The notes under the pieces are model-generated. The model was given only the letters and a program-made list of their open reading frames with translations, was not told where the DNA came from and made no database searches. Below, one piece after another: positions 17,426-26,546 of a stretch of DNA of 64,000 bases. This DNA is from Paenibacillus puerhi (lineage in GTDB: Bacteria > Bacillota > Bacilli > Paenibacillales > NBRC-103111): assembly GCF_009846885.1 (NCBI RefSeq), contig NZ_WUWM01000008.1:173977-237976 (forward strand), written 5' to 3'. Numbering within the stretch: position 1 is the stretch's first letter; each line of letters opens with the position of its first letter. Position numbers and translations under genes: made by a program.

Positions 17426-18895
17426 ATGTCGAAGGTCGGACTGAAGCTTACTGACAACCAGCGGTTTTTACTGCGCAATGTATCGATCATCGTACTTGGA
17501 CTATTCATCAATCAGCTGCTGCAAACGTTAGGAAGCATCGTGCTGGCGCGTCTGCTGGACGACCCGGTCAGGTTCGGCGAAGTTAACTTGCTGCTGCAAA
17601 TATTCGGAATGGTCGCGCTGTTCTTGAATGTAGGGTTCAACTCGTCGCTTGTGTATACGTTTTCTACCAATGCCGAGGAGGCGATCCATCGGAAGTTTCG
17701 GGTAGCGCTGGCCGGCAGTACCTTTTTTGGCGTTGTCGTAAGCGTGGCGATGTGTATCCTGGCCCCGGTGCTTGCCGCTTCTTACGGGATAGCCGAGCTG
17801 AAGGGCGCGTTAATGCTTAGCTCGGTCACCTTGTTTTTCAACTCGATTGTGAATATCGGGGTAGCTTCATTTTCGGGGAACCGAGATTTCCGAACGCAAG
17901 CTTTTTTTATGGTAGTCATGACAACGTTTTCTACCGCCGCCATGATCATGGGAGTGCTTGTGCCTTTTCATGATCTCTTATGGGGGGTGTCGCTTTGGAC
18001 GGGCATCGGTTCGGCGTTGACAGCTGCTTTTATATGCTGGAAGGTGGCAAGGGTCCACCGGCCGCGCTGGCGTGGAGCCGTTAGGCTAGCCGAGATGAAG
18101 GACATGATGAAGTACGGGGTCCCCATGTGGGCAGGCAATATCGCGAAAGCTTTCCAGCAGCCCTTTCTTGTCATGATGATCGGCTCGATCTCGGTCGTTG
18201 CGGTCGGCCAGCTAGCCAATGCTTCCCGTATCACCGGATTTATCGGCATTATTACCTGGGCGTTCATGATCGTAACGCTGCCGTTCGTGGCGGAGAGCGC
18301 CCATAATCCCAAGGAGAGCTCCCGTCGAGGGACGCTTTGTATCCGCTACAATAATTTGATCCTTTACCCGCTCACAGCGGCCATCTGTATATTTCCCGAT
18401 GAGATCAACGGCTTCCTGTTCGGATCAGGCTATACGACTCCTGAATCTGCAACTTACATAAGGCTGCTTGCTCTTGGCGTTTTCTTCTCGTCAGTCGGTA
18501 GGCTGGGCGGCAATATTTTGGCGGGGATCGGTAAGACGAAGGCGAACTTCTGGGTGATGATTTTGGCCGGTATCATAGTCATCGCGCTTGTTCCCGTGCT
18601 TGTCAAGGTCGATGCCGTATGGGCGGTATGGGTGTACACGGCAAGCTGGGCGGTATCTGCGTTTGTGATGATCTATTTCTTCTTTGTGGAGGGCTTCTCT
18701 CCGGACTGGTGGAAGGCCTACGGACAACCGTTCGTTCCAACGGCTGTGATGACCGCCCTGATCTTGATCGGGAGGCTATCAGAGGCTTGGCTGCCGTATT
18801 TTGTCGTAGTCGGTGTGATCAGTCTCTTGGCGCTCACCATGCGCATTGAATCCAAGAAGGGCTTGACGATCCGAAGCATTCGTTTGCATCGATAA
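17426..18895 (+). CDS. Oligosaccharide flippase / MATE-like membrane protein (489 aa)
   Basis: Polytopic protein with 12-14 hydrophobic helices of the Wzx/MATE-like superfamily, beginning LRNVSIIVLGLFINQLLQTL with the conserved LARLLDD-FGEVNLLLQ segment. Members flip undecaprenyl-linked sugars to the outer membrane face for surface polysaccharide or teichuronic-type polymers. No glycosyltransferase genes lie next to it, so the polymer is unknown. Starts at ATG 17426 after AAGGGGA; a TTG directly before it is in frame. Confidence 0.85.
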   Translation: MSKVGLKLTDNQRFLLRNVSIIVLGLFINQLLQTLGSIVLARLLDDPVRFGEVNLLLQIFGMVALFLNVGFNSSLVYTFSTNAEEAIHRKFRVALAGSTFFGVVVSVAMCILAPVLAASYGIAELKGALMLSSVTLFFNSIVNIGVASFSGNRDFRTQAFFMVVMTTFSTAAMIMGVLVPFHDLLWGVSLWTGIGSALTAAFICWKVARVHRPRWRGAVRLAEMKDMMKYGVPMWAGNIAKAFQQPFLVMMIGSISVVAVGQLANASRITGFIGIITWAFMIVTLPFVAESAHNPKESSRRGTLCIRYNNLILYPLTAAICIFPDEINGFLFGSGYTTPESATYIRLLALGVFFSSVGRLGGNILAGIGKTKANFWVMILAGIIVIALVPVLVKVDAVWAVWVYTASWAVSAFVMIYFFFVEGFSPDWWKAYGQPFVPTAVMTALILIGRLSEAWLPYFVVVGVISLLALTMRIESKKGLTIRSIRLHR

Positions 18896-18994
18896 GCTTA
18901 AATCCGTGTCAAAACTCGAATAGAGCGGAAATATAAGGAAAAAGGAGAATCCGGTAGAAAATTAGCGGAATCGGGGCCTTTTTTCTTATAGGCG

Positions 18995-19313
18995 GATTAT
19001 TCTGAATATTTACAATAATTAAATAATAGAGTATCTTAATAAACAAGAAGGACATCAACCACGTTGACAAGTTTCAATTCGGAAGTAGGATGCGAATCCG
19101 GCCCGGATTGAATTTCACTCTTAATCCTACTTGGAAAGGTGGCGTTTCCATTGGACCATGTTAGCGAAGCATGCCTTTGATTACGGCATGCGGGTGAGGG
19201 GAATTAATCGAAATCTAAGAAGAATGGAGTGCTGTAAGTAAATTGAATAGACAGAAGGACGCATAGGGACCTCTCGGTTATCATCGATAAGCGGGAGGCC
19301 CTATTTGTGTTTT
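18995..19313 (+). ncRNA. Candidate structured RNA gene, copy A, with own promoter and terminator
   Basis: One of two diverged copies (the other at 21367-21678). It starts with a conserved AT-rich block containing the palindrome TATTCTGAATA, then TTTACA (19009-19014), a 17-base spacer and TATCTT (19032-19037). The predicted RNA begins near 19044. It folds as a TTCAATTCGG/CCGGATTGAA helix (around 19072-19111), a GCATGCC/GGCATGC hairpin (about 19169-19191) and a final long hairpin (19263-19302) with a GTTATC-ATC-GATAA tip. Base differences from copy B often keep the pairing through G-U wobbles. No coding frame is conserved. I do not recognise a known RNA family. Confidence 0.6.
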
Positions 19314-19431
19314 CTGCCGGATTCTCTTGGGGCCGCAAAAAAGGTGGAAGCCGAAGGGAGTCCGGCGTGCCGCTTTTCGTCTTCCTGATGTATACTGGTG
19401 TTATAACCAATCGTCGGAGAGGAAAAGGTCT

Positions 19432-19728
19432 ATGTGCAGAAACATCAAAACGCTGTTTAATTTCGACCCGCCGGCTACGGATGAGGAAATCGAAGCGGCC
19501 TCGCTGCAGTTTGTCCGCAAGCTGACAGGCTTCACCGAGCCGTCCAAAGCCAATGAACAAGCTTTCCGGCAAGCGGTAGGCGAGGTCGCTCATGCGGCCA
19601 GGCAGCTGCTGGATTCGCTGGTGACCCAAGCAGAGCCGCGCAATCGCGAGATCGAGGCCGAGCGGGCCCGCGCCCGCAATGCCAAAAGATTCGGAACGGC
19701 GACAAGCACAGCGGAAAGAGACGTCTGA
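19432..19728 (+). CDS. DUF2277 family protein (98 aa)
   Basis: Starts MCRNIKTLFNFDPPATDEEI and continues ASLQFVRKLTGFTEPSKAN, the signature of the DUF2277 family found in many bacteria. It is helical, acidic then basic at the C-terminus, and cytoplasmic. GAGAGGAAAAGG lies just upstream of the ATG. It stands alone between RNA copy A and a perfect hairpin terminator. Function unknown. Confidence 0.88.
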   Translation: MCRNIKTLFNFDPPATDEEIEAASLQFVRKLTGFTEPSKANEQAFRQAVGEVAHAARQLLDSLVTQAEPRNREIEAERARARNAKRFGTATSTAERDV

Positions 19729-19776
19729 TCGCGTTCGTCTTCTTCTGGCGCCGGGACTCTGCCGTTTCTTTATCGG

Positions 19777-19825
19777 GGAGCAGCAAAAAGCGGACAAGCT
19801 GAGCTTGTCCGCTTTTTGCTGCTCC
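19777..19825. terminator. Perfect 23-bp hairpin terminator
   Basis: Arms 19777-19799 and 19803-19825 are exactly complementary around a TGA loop. The stem contains A5/T5 tracts next to a GC-rich tip, so it can terminate in both directions. Confidence 0.8.
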
Positions 19826-19985
19826 GGAAGCCGAAGAGGATGCAGCCTTGGTAGGGGTGGTCGGTCATGGAGCTTCCTCATTGGCGCGATAAGGAACCCT
19901 TTTTAATTAAACGCAATTCAGAGAGATGCCCTAAGTAAACGGCCGCTTTTCATAGAATAGCTGCCCATATCAGGCTGTGCGTACT

Positions 19986-20020
19986 GTTGCAGTTGCAACT
20001 TATCATTGATACGATATAGC
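19986..20020 (+). promoter_or_regulatory. Promoter of the MFS exporter with overlapping palindrome
   Basis: TTGCAA (19993-19998), 16-base spacer, TATAGC (20015-20020). The palindrome GTTGCA-GT-TGCAAC (19986-19999) covers the -35 element and is a plausible repressor site. Confidence 0.45.
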
Positions 20021-20046
20021 TTACTTTATGAAAACCGGGTGATTAG

Positions 20047-21258
20047 ATGGATGGATGGAAACGGACCTTTTGGATCTTATTCGCAGGCGTATTGCTGTGC
20101 AGCTCCAGTTATACGATGGCAGTACCGTTTCTGCCCTTGTTTTTGTTTCAGCTCGGCGTAGACGAGTCCTCGGTGCATTTGTGGTCGGGGATCGTTTATT
20201 CGTCAGCCTTTTTCATGGGAGCGCTTATGGCGCCGTTATGGGGCTCTCTGGCCGATAAATACGGGAAGAAGAAAATGGTGGTCCGGGCCGGGCTTAGTCT
20301 CGCTGTTATCTATGCCTTGTTTGCCGTCGTACAGAGCCCGTGGCAACTGGTCGGCGTCCGTCTGCTGCATGGCTTCGTAGGTGGCTTTGTACCGGCCTCC
20401 ATGTCCATCGTCGCTTCCGCGACACCTGAGAAGCAGCTGGGGTGGAGTCTGGGGATGATGCAGGCGGGTACGATGACCGGGGGGATCATGGGGCCGCTGG
20501 TCGGGGGCATTCTGGCTGAATGGTTCGGACTCAGGCTATCCTTTGTCGTCGCTGCGGTCATAATTTTAGCCGCTGCCGTGTCCGTCATATTCTGGGTAAA
20601 GGAAGGAGCCCAGACACCGGCATCCGGACAGCCGGCAAAGCTTGGCATCATGCATACCTGGAAAGAAGCGGCGAAGCAGCGCCCGCTGATGAGGCTGCTG
20701 CTGCTGCTGGTGATTTTCCAGCTTTCGGTGAATATGATCCAGCCGGTACTGACCCTTCATATCGCCGATATTCAAGGAAGCCTGCAAGGGGCCGTGTTAT
20801 CCTCGGGCATCGTGTTCTCTCTTATCGGGATAGCCGGTATCGTCGCATCCCCCTTCTGGGGAAAGAAGGGGCAGATGCATGATTATAACACGATCATGTA
20901 CATTTGTCTGATGGCGGCGGGGGCCGTGATCATGACCCAGTATTTCGTGCACCAGCTCTGGCTGTTCACGGTCGTTCAGTTTATTTACGGTTTTTTTCTG
21001 GCAGGCGTCGTACCATCCGTCAATACGCTGGTTGTCCGATCGACGGATGCGGATTTCCGCGGGAGATCGTTCGGCTTGACGACAAGCGCCAACCAACTGG
21101 GAGCAATGCTCGGTCCATTGATTGGCGGTGCGGTAGGCTTGTATTTGAACGTTTACTGGGTGTTTGTCTGCACCGGCGTGATTCTGCTTATCGCAGGGGC
21201 TTCGGTGTACGCCTCCCCGAAGCTTAGCCCCGCTCAATCACGCAAGCTTCATGGCTAA
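20047..21258 (+). CDS. MFS multidrug efflux transporter (403 aa)
   Basis: Twelve-helix major facilitator. The loop 2-3 motif appears as GSLADKYGKKKMVVRAGL, and the antiporter motif C region as GWSLGMMQAGTMTGGIMGPL, which marks drug:proton antiporters. It is close in layout to Bacillota DHA1-type efflux pumps. It is transcribed alone from a promoter with an overlapping palindrome, so it is probably repressed until an inducer is present. Substrate unknown. Confidence 0.87.
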   Translation: MDGWKRTFWILFAGVLLCSSSYTMAVPFLPLFLFQLGVDESSVHLWSGIVYSSAFFMGALMAPLWGSLADKYGKKKMVVRAGLSLAVIYALFAVVQSPWQLVGVRLLHGFVGGFVPASMSIVASATPEKQLGWSLGMMQAGTMTGGIMGPLVGGILAEWFGLRLSFVVAAVIILAAAVSVIFWVKEGAQTPASGQPAKLGIMHTWKEAAKQRPLMRLLLLLVIFQLSVNMIQPVLTLHIADIQGSLQGAVLSSGIVFSLIGIAGIVASPFWGKKGQMHDYNTIMYICLMAAGAVIMTQYFVHQLWLFTVVQFIYGFFLAGVVPSVNTLVVRSTDADFRGRSFGLTTSANQLGAMLGPLIGGAVGLYLNVYWVFVCTGVILLIAGASVYASPKLSPAQSRKLHG

Positions 21259-21366
21259 ACTTCAAGCGGCGCAGAACCGCAGAACAATTTTTCTATATGA
21301 ATTTATAAGAAATCTAGCGTTTTTCTGAGAGATTGGGAGATTATAGGGGATTTTTGTTGAAAATTA

Positions 21367-21678
21367 GATTATTCTGAATATTTACAATATTTTAATAATC
21401 GGGTATCGTAATAAACAAGAAAGCTCACCAGCGACGCTGACAAGTTTCAATCCGGAATTAGCCTAGCGGCTGATCCGGGTTGAAGTTTCACTAATACCAT
21501 TTCAATTAAGAAAGGCGGCGTTTCCGTTGGAGAAGTGTTAGCGAAGCGTGCCAAGCTTGCGGCATGCGGGGCCTAATTCATTTTTAAGCGGATTGGAGTG
21601 CAGGTATTAAATTGAATAGGATGAAGAAAGCGTAGGGTTCTCCGGTTATCATCGATAAGCGGGGGCCCTATTTGTGTT
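21367..21678 (+). ncRNA. Candidate structured RNA gene, copy B, with own promoter and terminator
   Basis: Second copy of the unit at 18995-19313. The first 23 bases are identical. TTTACA (21381-21386), a 17-base spacer and TATCGT (21404-21409) form the same promoter. The RNA would start near 21416 and contains TTCAATCCGG/CCGGGTTGAA (about 21446-21485), GCGTGCC/GGCATGC (about 21546-21567), the conserved TAAATTGAATAG, and a final hairpin 21631-21670 with the same GTTATC-ATC-GATAA tip, then TATTTGTG. It ends about 190 bases before cysJ. Could be a trans-acting RNA, or a cis leader if readthrough occurs. Confidence 0.6.
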
Positions 21679-21814
21679 GTCCGCTTTTACATAGATTTCT
21701 TGTAATTCGACACAATTTGAGGTTATATCAGAAAGTCTGATGAATCTCATAAGATTACTCTAATTGACCTGTACATTCCTTACTGGTAGGTTTATAGTAG
21801 GATAATTAAGTCAG

Positions 21815-21831
21815 ATACCCGAAAAGGGTAT
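21815..21831. promoter_or_regulatory. Palindrome upstream of cysJ
   Basis: ATACCC-GAAAA-GGGTAT, a perfect 6-bp inverted repeat 36 bases before the cysJ start. Its place between likely -10 elements (TATAGT near 21793, GATAAT near 21801) and the ribosome site fits an operator, perhaps for a cysteine or sulfur regulator; it could also be a leader hairpin. Confidence 0.45.
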
Positions 21832-21866
21832 ACTATCATGGCATGCTATGCGAGGTGGGTTATTCG

Positions 21867-23702
21867 GTGGAATTTCAGGTAACAAACAGTCCCTTTACTC
21901 AAGAACAGGCGGAGCTGCTTAATCGTCTTCTGCCTACATTAACGGAAGGTCAGCGGGTTTGGCTGAGCGGATATCTAGCAGCTCAAGCCTCTTCGGCTCC
22001 TGCGGTGGGAGTTATCCCGGCTGCCGCTCCTGCAGAGGTGCTGGCAGCAGCACCGGCGGCCGTCGTTTCCAAGGAAGTAACCGTACTATTCGGTTCGCAA
22101 TCCGGAAATTGCAGCGGGCTCGCCAAAAAATTGTCGAAAAAACTCGAGGAAAACGGATTTCAGGTCTCGCTCTCTTCGATGGGGGATTTCAAAACGAACG
22201 GGCTAAAAAAGATTCAGAATCTTCTCGTTCTGGTAAGCACCCACGGAGAAGGAGAACCGCCTGACAATGCGCTTTCCTTCCATGAGTTTCTTCATAGTAA
22301 GAGAGCGCCCAAGCTGGAGGGCTTGTCGTTTTCCGTGCTGGGGCTTGGAGATACATCCTACGAGTTCTTCTGCCAGACGGGGAAAGACTTCGACAAACGG
22401 CTGGAAGAGCTCGGGGGCAAACGTGTTGTCGATCGCGCAGACTGCGATGTAGATTATGATGACGCCGCCAAGCAGTGGATGGATCAGGTGCTTCAGGCTC
22501 TTCAGGGACCTGCAGCGGCAGCGCAGCCGAGTACAGCAAGCTCGGCCGGAGCAGCGGCTGTCGTGACGGAGTCGGAGTATTCCAGATCGAATCCGTTCCA
22601 GGCGGAGGTTCTGGAAAACCTTAATCTGAATGGACGCGGCTCCGATCGGGAAACACGTCACATCGAAATTTCGCTGGAGGGCTCTAACCTTCAATATGAA
22701 CCCGGAGACAGTCTTGGCGTATATCCGGAGAACCATCCCCGTCTGGTCGATGAGCTGATCGAGGCGATGGGCTGGAACAGTACAGCGGCTGTTCCTGTCG
22801 GAAAAAGCGGCGAACTGGTGCCATTGAGGGAAGCGCTGCTTCGTCATGTAGAGATAACAGTTTTGACTAAGCCGCTGCTGGAGCAAGCGGCCAAGCTGAC
22901 CTCGAACAGCGGCTTGCTGGCGCTTCTGGAGGCAGGACGCGAGCAGGAGCTTAGAGCGTACCTGAATGGCCGCGATCTGCTGGACCTGGTGCAGGATTAT
23001 TCCCTCAAGGGCGTTCCTGCCAAAGAATTCATAGGGGTGCTGAGGAAGCTTCCGGCTCGTTTGTACTCCATCGCAAGCAGTCCTAAAGCTAACCCGGATG
23101 AGGTGCATGTTACAGTTCGGGCGGTGCGGTACGAAACTCAAGGCCGCGAGAGATACGGCGTCTGCTCCGTTCATCTGGCGGAGAGAGTACAGCCCGGAGA
23201 TCCGCTGCCCGTCTTCGTTCAGCAGAATCCGAACTTTAAACTGCCGGATAATCCGGATACGCCGATCATCATGATCGGACCGGGTACCGGCGTCGCGCCA
23301 TTCCGTGCATTTTTGGGCGAGCGCGAGGAGACGGGGGCGCAAGGCAAGTCTTGGTTGTTCTACGGGGACCAGCACTTCGCTACCGACTTCCTCTATCAGA
23401 TCGAATGGCAGCGCTGGCTGAAGGACGGCGTGTTGACTCGTCTCGATGTAGCCTTCTCCCGCGACACCGATCAAAAGGTATATGTCCAGCACCGTATGCT
23501 GGAGAAAAGCAAGGAGCTTTATCAATGGCTGCAAGAGGGCGCATGCGTCTATATCTGCGGCGACGAGAAGAAGATGGCGCATGACGTGCACGGCGCATTG
23601 CAGGCGATTCTCCAGCAAGAGGGCGGCTTGAGCGCCGAAGCGGCTGCGGATTATCTGAGCCGCATGCAGCAGGAGAAGCGCTACCAGCGGGATGTATACT
23701 AG
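21867..23702 (+). CDS. cysJ: Assimilatory sulfite reductase (NADPH), flavoprotein subunit
   Basis: Passes electrons from NADPH via FAD and FMN to CysI for reduction of sulfite to sulfide. The N-terminus VEFQVTNSPFTQEQAELLNR matches Bacillus CysJ, so GTG 21867 (after GAGGTGGG) is preferred to the in-frame ATG at 21843. The flavodoxin domain (about 70-215) has LFGSQSGNCSG and STHGEGEPPDNA; the FAD-binding domain has RLYSIASSPKANPDEV; the NADPH domain has GPGTGVAPFRAFL and ends with the typical aromatic tail RYQRDVY. 611 residues, normal length. 37 bases before cysI. Confidence 0.96.
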   Translation: MEFQVTNSPFTQEQAELLNRLLPTLTEGQRVWLSGYLAAQASSAPAVGVIPAAAPAEVLAAAPAAVVSKEVTVLFGSQSGNCSGLAKKLSKKLEENGFQVSLSSMGDFKTNGLKKIQNLLVLVSTHGEGEPPDNALSFHEFLHSKRAPKLEGLSFSVLGLGDTSYEFFCQTGKDFDKRLEELGGKRVVDRADCDVDYDDAAKQWMDQVLQALQGPAAAAQPSTASSAGAAAVVTESEYSRSNPFQAEVLENLNLNGRGSDRETRHIEISLEGSNLQYEPGDSLGVYPENHPRLVDELIEAMGWNSTAAVPVGKSGELVPLREALLRHVEITVLTKPLLEQAAKLTSNSGLLALLEAGREQELRAYLNGRDLLDLVQDYSLKGVPAKEFIGVLRKLPARLYSIASSPKANPDEVHVTVRAVRYETQGRERYGVCSVHLAERVQPGDPLPVFVQQNPNFKLPDNPDTPIIMIGPGTGVAPFRAFLGEREETGAQGKSWLFYGDQHFATDFLYQIEWQRWLKDGVLTRLDVAFSRDTDQKVYVQHRMLEKSKELYQWLQEGACVYICGDEKKMAHDVHGALQAILQQEGGLSAEAAADYLSRMQQEKRYQRDVY

Positions 23703-23739
23703 TCCCTTTATATAGAACGAGAGGAGTGGGGTACCCACC

Positions 23740-25461
23740 ATGGCAATTAATCTAATCTCATCTTCGGATACATCTTTGCACAGCGACGTGGAGGAGCTTA
23801 AGCGCCGAAGCGACTATCTGCGCGGCAGCCTGGTCGAAACGCTGGAAAACCGCATTACGGGTTCGATCCCGGAGCTGGATAACCGGCTGATGAAATTCCA
23901 CGGCAGCTATATGCAGGATGACCGGGATTTGCGCATTGAGCGGAATAAACAGAAGCTGGAGCCCGCTTATCAATTTATGCTGCGGGTGCGTGCGGCCGGC
24001 GGGGTTGTAACGCCGGAGCAATGGTTGATGATGGACCGCGTCGCACAGAAATATGCGAACGGGACGATTCGTCTGACGACGCGTCAATCGTTTCAGCTGC
24101 ATGGGGTCATCAAGTGGAATCTGAAGCCTACGATTCGCGAGGTCAACGACGCGCTGCTTAGCACGCTCGCTGCCTGTGGAGACGTTAACCGGAACGTCAT
24201 GTGCAATCCGAATCCGTTTCAGTCCGAGGTGCATGAGGAAGTATACGAATGGTCCAAGCGCATCAGCAATCATCTGGATCCGCAGACCCGGGCCTACCAT
24301 GAAATCTGGCTGGACGGCGAGAAGATCGTCGACAGTCAGGAGGGTGCCGAGCAGGAGCCGATCTATGGTCCGGTTTACTTGCCCCGCAAGTTTAAGATCG
24401 GTATCGCGGTACCTCCGTCCAACGACGTGGATGTGTTCTCCCAGGATCTGGGCTTCATCGCCATCGTCGAGAATGGCCGCTTGAAGGGCTTCAACGTCGC
24501 GGTCGGCGGCGGAATGGGGATGACCCATGGCGACACGGCGACCTATCCTCAGATCGCGAAGGTGATTGGATTCTGCACGCCGGAACAAGTCATCGACGTA
24601 GCTGAGAAGACTGTCACGATCCAGCGCGATTATGGCGACCGTTCGGTTCGGAAGCATGCCCGCTTTAAGTATACGATCGACGATCGGGGCCTTGACTGGT
24701 TTGTCGGAGAGCTTACCTCCCGTCTGGGCTGGTCGCTGCAAGCTGCTCTTCCGTATCACTTCGAGCATCATGGCGACCGTTACGGTTGGGTTAAAGGCTC
24801 CAACGGCAAATGGCATTTCACACTCTTTATTGAGAACGGCCGTGTGAAGGATGAAGGCGACTATCTCTTGATGACGGGTCTGCGTGAAATTGCTAAGCTG
24901 CAAACGGGCGACTTCCGGTTAACCGCCAATCAGAATCTGATCATCGGCAACGTACCGACCGCCAAAAAGAAACGGGTCGAGAAGCTGATCTCAGATTATA
25001 AGCTAACTGACGGGGCTCACCACTCGGAGCTGCGGAGAAATGCCATGGCCTGCGTCGCGCTGCCGACCTGCGGGATGGCGATGGCGGAAGCCGAGCGTTA
25101 TCTTCCGGAGCTTCTGGATAAGATCGAGCTTATGCTGGATGATGCAGGACTGCGCCAGGAAGAGATCGTGATCCGGATGACCGGCTGCCCGAATGGCTGC
25201 GCACGTCCGATGCTGGCGGAAATTTCGTTCATCGGCAAGGCTCCGGGGAAATATAATATGTACCTGGGAGGCGGCTTCGACGGAAGCAGGCTGAACAAGC
25301 TGTACAAGGAAACGATCGGGGAAGCGGAGATTCTCGAATCGCTTAAAGAGATGTTTAACCGGTATGCGAAGGAGCGCCACAATGGCGAGCGGTTCGGAGA
25401 TTTCGTTATCCGTGCCGGCTATGTCAAGGAAGTTCTTGACGGCAAAGAGTTTCATTCCTAA
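23740..25461 (+). CDS. cysI: Assimilatory sulfite reductase, hemoprotein subunit
   Basis: Six-electron reduction of sulfite to sulfide at a sirohaem coupled to a 4Fe-4S cluster. The cluster/sirohaem Cys residues are present in [13 protein letters not shown] and [12 protein letters not shown]. The siroheme-binding Arg/Lys regions are seen around [12 protein letters not shown] and [10 protein letters not shown]. 573 residues, full length. GAGGAG lies upstream of the ATG. Second gene of the cysJI operon, then a terminator. Sulfate activation genes are not in this window. Confidence 0.97.
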   Translation: MAINLISSSDTSLHSDVEELKRRSDYLRGSLVETLENRITGSIPELDNRLMKFHGSYMQDDRDLRIERNKQKLEPAYQFMLRVRAAGGVVTPEQWLMMDRVAQKYANGTIRLTTRQSFQLHGVIKWNLKPTIREVNDALLSTLAACGDVNRNVMCNPNPFQSEVHEEVYEWSKRISNHLDPQTRAYHEIWLDGEKIVDSQEGAEQEPIYGPVYLPRKFKIGIAVPPSNDVDVFSQDLGFIAIVENGRLKGFNVAVGGGMGMTHGDTATYPQIAKVIGFCTPEQVIDVAEKTVTIQRDYGDRSVRKHARFKYTIDDRGLDWFVGELTSRLGWSLQAALPYHFEHHGDRYGWVKGSNGKWHFTLFIENGRVKDEGDYLLMTGLREIAKLQTGDFRLTANQNLIIGNVPTAKKKRVEKLISDYKLTDGAHHSELRRNAMACVALPTCGMAMAEAERYLPELLDKIELMLDDAGLRQEEIVIRMTGCPNGCARPMLAEISFIGKAPGKYNMYLGGGFDGSRLNKLYKETIGEAEILESLKEMFNRYAKERHNGERFGDFVIRAGYVKEVLDGKEFHS

Positions 25462-25487
25462 AATCATGCGCTAAGGCGCGCTGCAAG

Positions 25488-25530
25488 CACAGGCTGCTCC
25501 GAGATTTTTCGGATGGCCTGTGTTTTGTTT
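25488..25530 (+). terminator. Terminator of cysJI
   Basis: CACAGGC...CCG pairs with CGG...GCCTGTG, followed by TTTTGTTTG. Confidence 0.75.
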
Positions 25531-25638
25531 GTCCTTGTGCCGCAATCCGCGATGAAAAAGCGAAAAAAAGCAGTACTATCCAGGTGGAGCAAACGCATAC
25601 ATTACCTATGCGTAACTAAATCCAATGGAATGCGAGTG

Positions 25639-25860
25639 ATGCTGATGGCGATGTCATTTTGTTCGCATTGTAACGAGAGGATTCCGGAGGGCTCCATCTC
25701 CTGCAAGTACTGCGGAACGCTTACGAATCAAGCCGGCGGATCATCCGCTGCTCCGGCAGCCATCGCGGAACCAGCCAAATCCAGCGCCAAGCTATGGATT
25801 ATCAGCATTGTTATCATCGTCGTGCTGGCCGTCCTAGTCGTGCTGCTTGCACTTTCCTAA
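25639..25860 (+). CDS. Zinc-ribbon protein with C-terminal membrane anchor (73 aa)
   Basis: Begins MLMAMSFCSHCNERIPEGSI and continues SCKYCGTLTNQ: a four-Cys ribbon. An Ala/Pro/Ser linker follows, then one transmembrane helix at the very C-terminus (LWIISIVIIVVLAVLVVLLA). The ribbon therefore faces the cytoplasm. The start is not certain because the ribosome site is weak; ATG 25639 and ATG 25651 are both possible. Function unknown. Confidence 0.68.
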   Translation: MLMAMSFCSHCNERIPEGSISCKYCGTLTNQAGGSSAAPAAIAEPAKSSAKLWIISIVIIVVLAVLVVLLALS

Positions 25861-25888
25861 CGCAGCGGCATCCCTCACTTTGAACGTC

Positions 25889-25938
25889 AGGCTAATTCTG
25901 TTCGCTGTTAATCAGGAGCGGGCGAATTAGCCTTTTTT
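25889..25938 (+). terminator. Terminator after the zinc-ribbon gene
   Basis: AGGCTAATTC pairs with GAATTAGCCT around an inner hairpin, followed by TTTTTTCT. Confidence 0.8.
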
Positions 25939-26029
25939 CTATGAGTGCAGCAGGCCGTCAGATGGATAAAACAAGGAGAAACTGCCAAAGCTAGTTGCGT
26001 AATAAGACCCAGCAAGAAGGAGATAAGCG

Positions 26030-26320
26030 ATGAGAGATTTTCACAGCTTTGTCGAAGAGCTGCTCGGGCGCAATAGGCAGCTGTTTAGCGCCGACGATTT
26101 TACCGAATGCCAGAAGGCCGCCGCCGACCTGGGCGAGTTGATCCTTAATCTGGAGACGACTGAAGTGAAATTCCGGCGCAAGCTGACAGAAGTCTCCGCT
26201 CAGGTCCCGCAAAATAAAGACAAAATTGTGTATTTGCAAGGCTTATGCGATGGTATGAATCTGATCTTGGGTCCCTTGAAGAAATATGGCCGGCCGGATG
26301 ACCCTGAACATCGGCAATAA
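26030..26320 (+). CDS. Hypothetical helical protein (96 aa)
   Basis: Soluble, mostly helical protein; segments DFTECQKAAADLGELILNLE and KLTEVSAQVPQNKDKIVYLQ suggest a helical bundle. AAGGAGATAAGCG precedes the ATG, an excellent site. Followed by its own terminator at 26342-26380. Not recognised. Confidence 0.65.
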   Translation: MRDFHSFVEELLGRNRQLFSADDFTECQKAAADLGELILNLETTEVKFRRKLTEVSAQVPQNKDKIVYLQGLCDGMNLILGPLKKYGRPDDPEHRQ

Positions 26321-26341
26321 ATCGGACATACACGCCTGACT

Positions 26342-26380
26342 AAAGCTCCTGCGGATGAGAATCTGCTGGGGCTTTTGTTT
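26342..26380 (+). terminator. Terminator of the 96-aa gene
   Basis: AAAGCTCC pairs with GGGGCTTT across a 20-base loop, then TTGTTTTAG. Confidence 0.65.
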
Positions 26381-26546
26381 TAGCTGCCGGGCGAATAGGT
26401 TAAAGGTCCTGCCGGTGAGTCTGCGAGCCCGAAATAAGACTCAAAAATGAAGGCGTTTCATCCGATAACTTTCAAATACCACAATAACGGCGGTCGTGTT
26501 ATGATGACTAAAACAAGTGGCTGATGAATAAATCGGGAGGAAATAA

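Noticed and set aside
18995..21678. A composite transposon or insertion-sequence pair flanking the MFS gene
   Set aside because: The two repeats are direct, diverged and carry promoter and terminator features; no transposase, no terminal inverted repeats and no target duplications are visible.
22203..23741. A 512-codon open frame antisense to cysJ
   Set aside because: cysJ itself is unmistakable on the plus strand; the antisense translation has no recognisable domain and no ribosome site. It is a by-product of codon bias.
23758..24903. A 381-codon open frame antisense to cysI
   Set aside because: Overlaps the conserved cysI core; no motif and no start signals.
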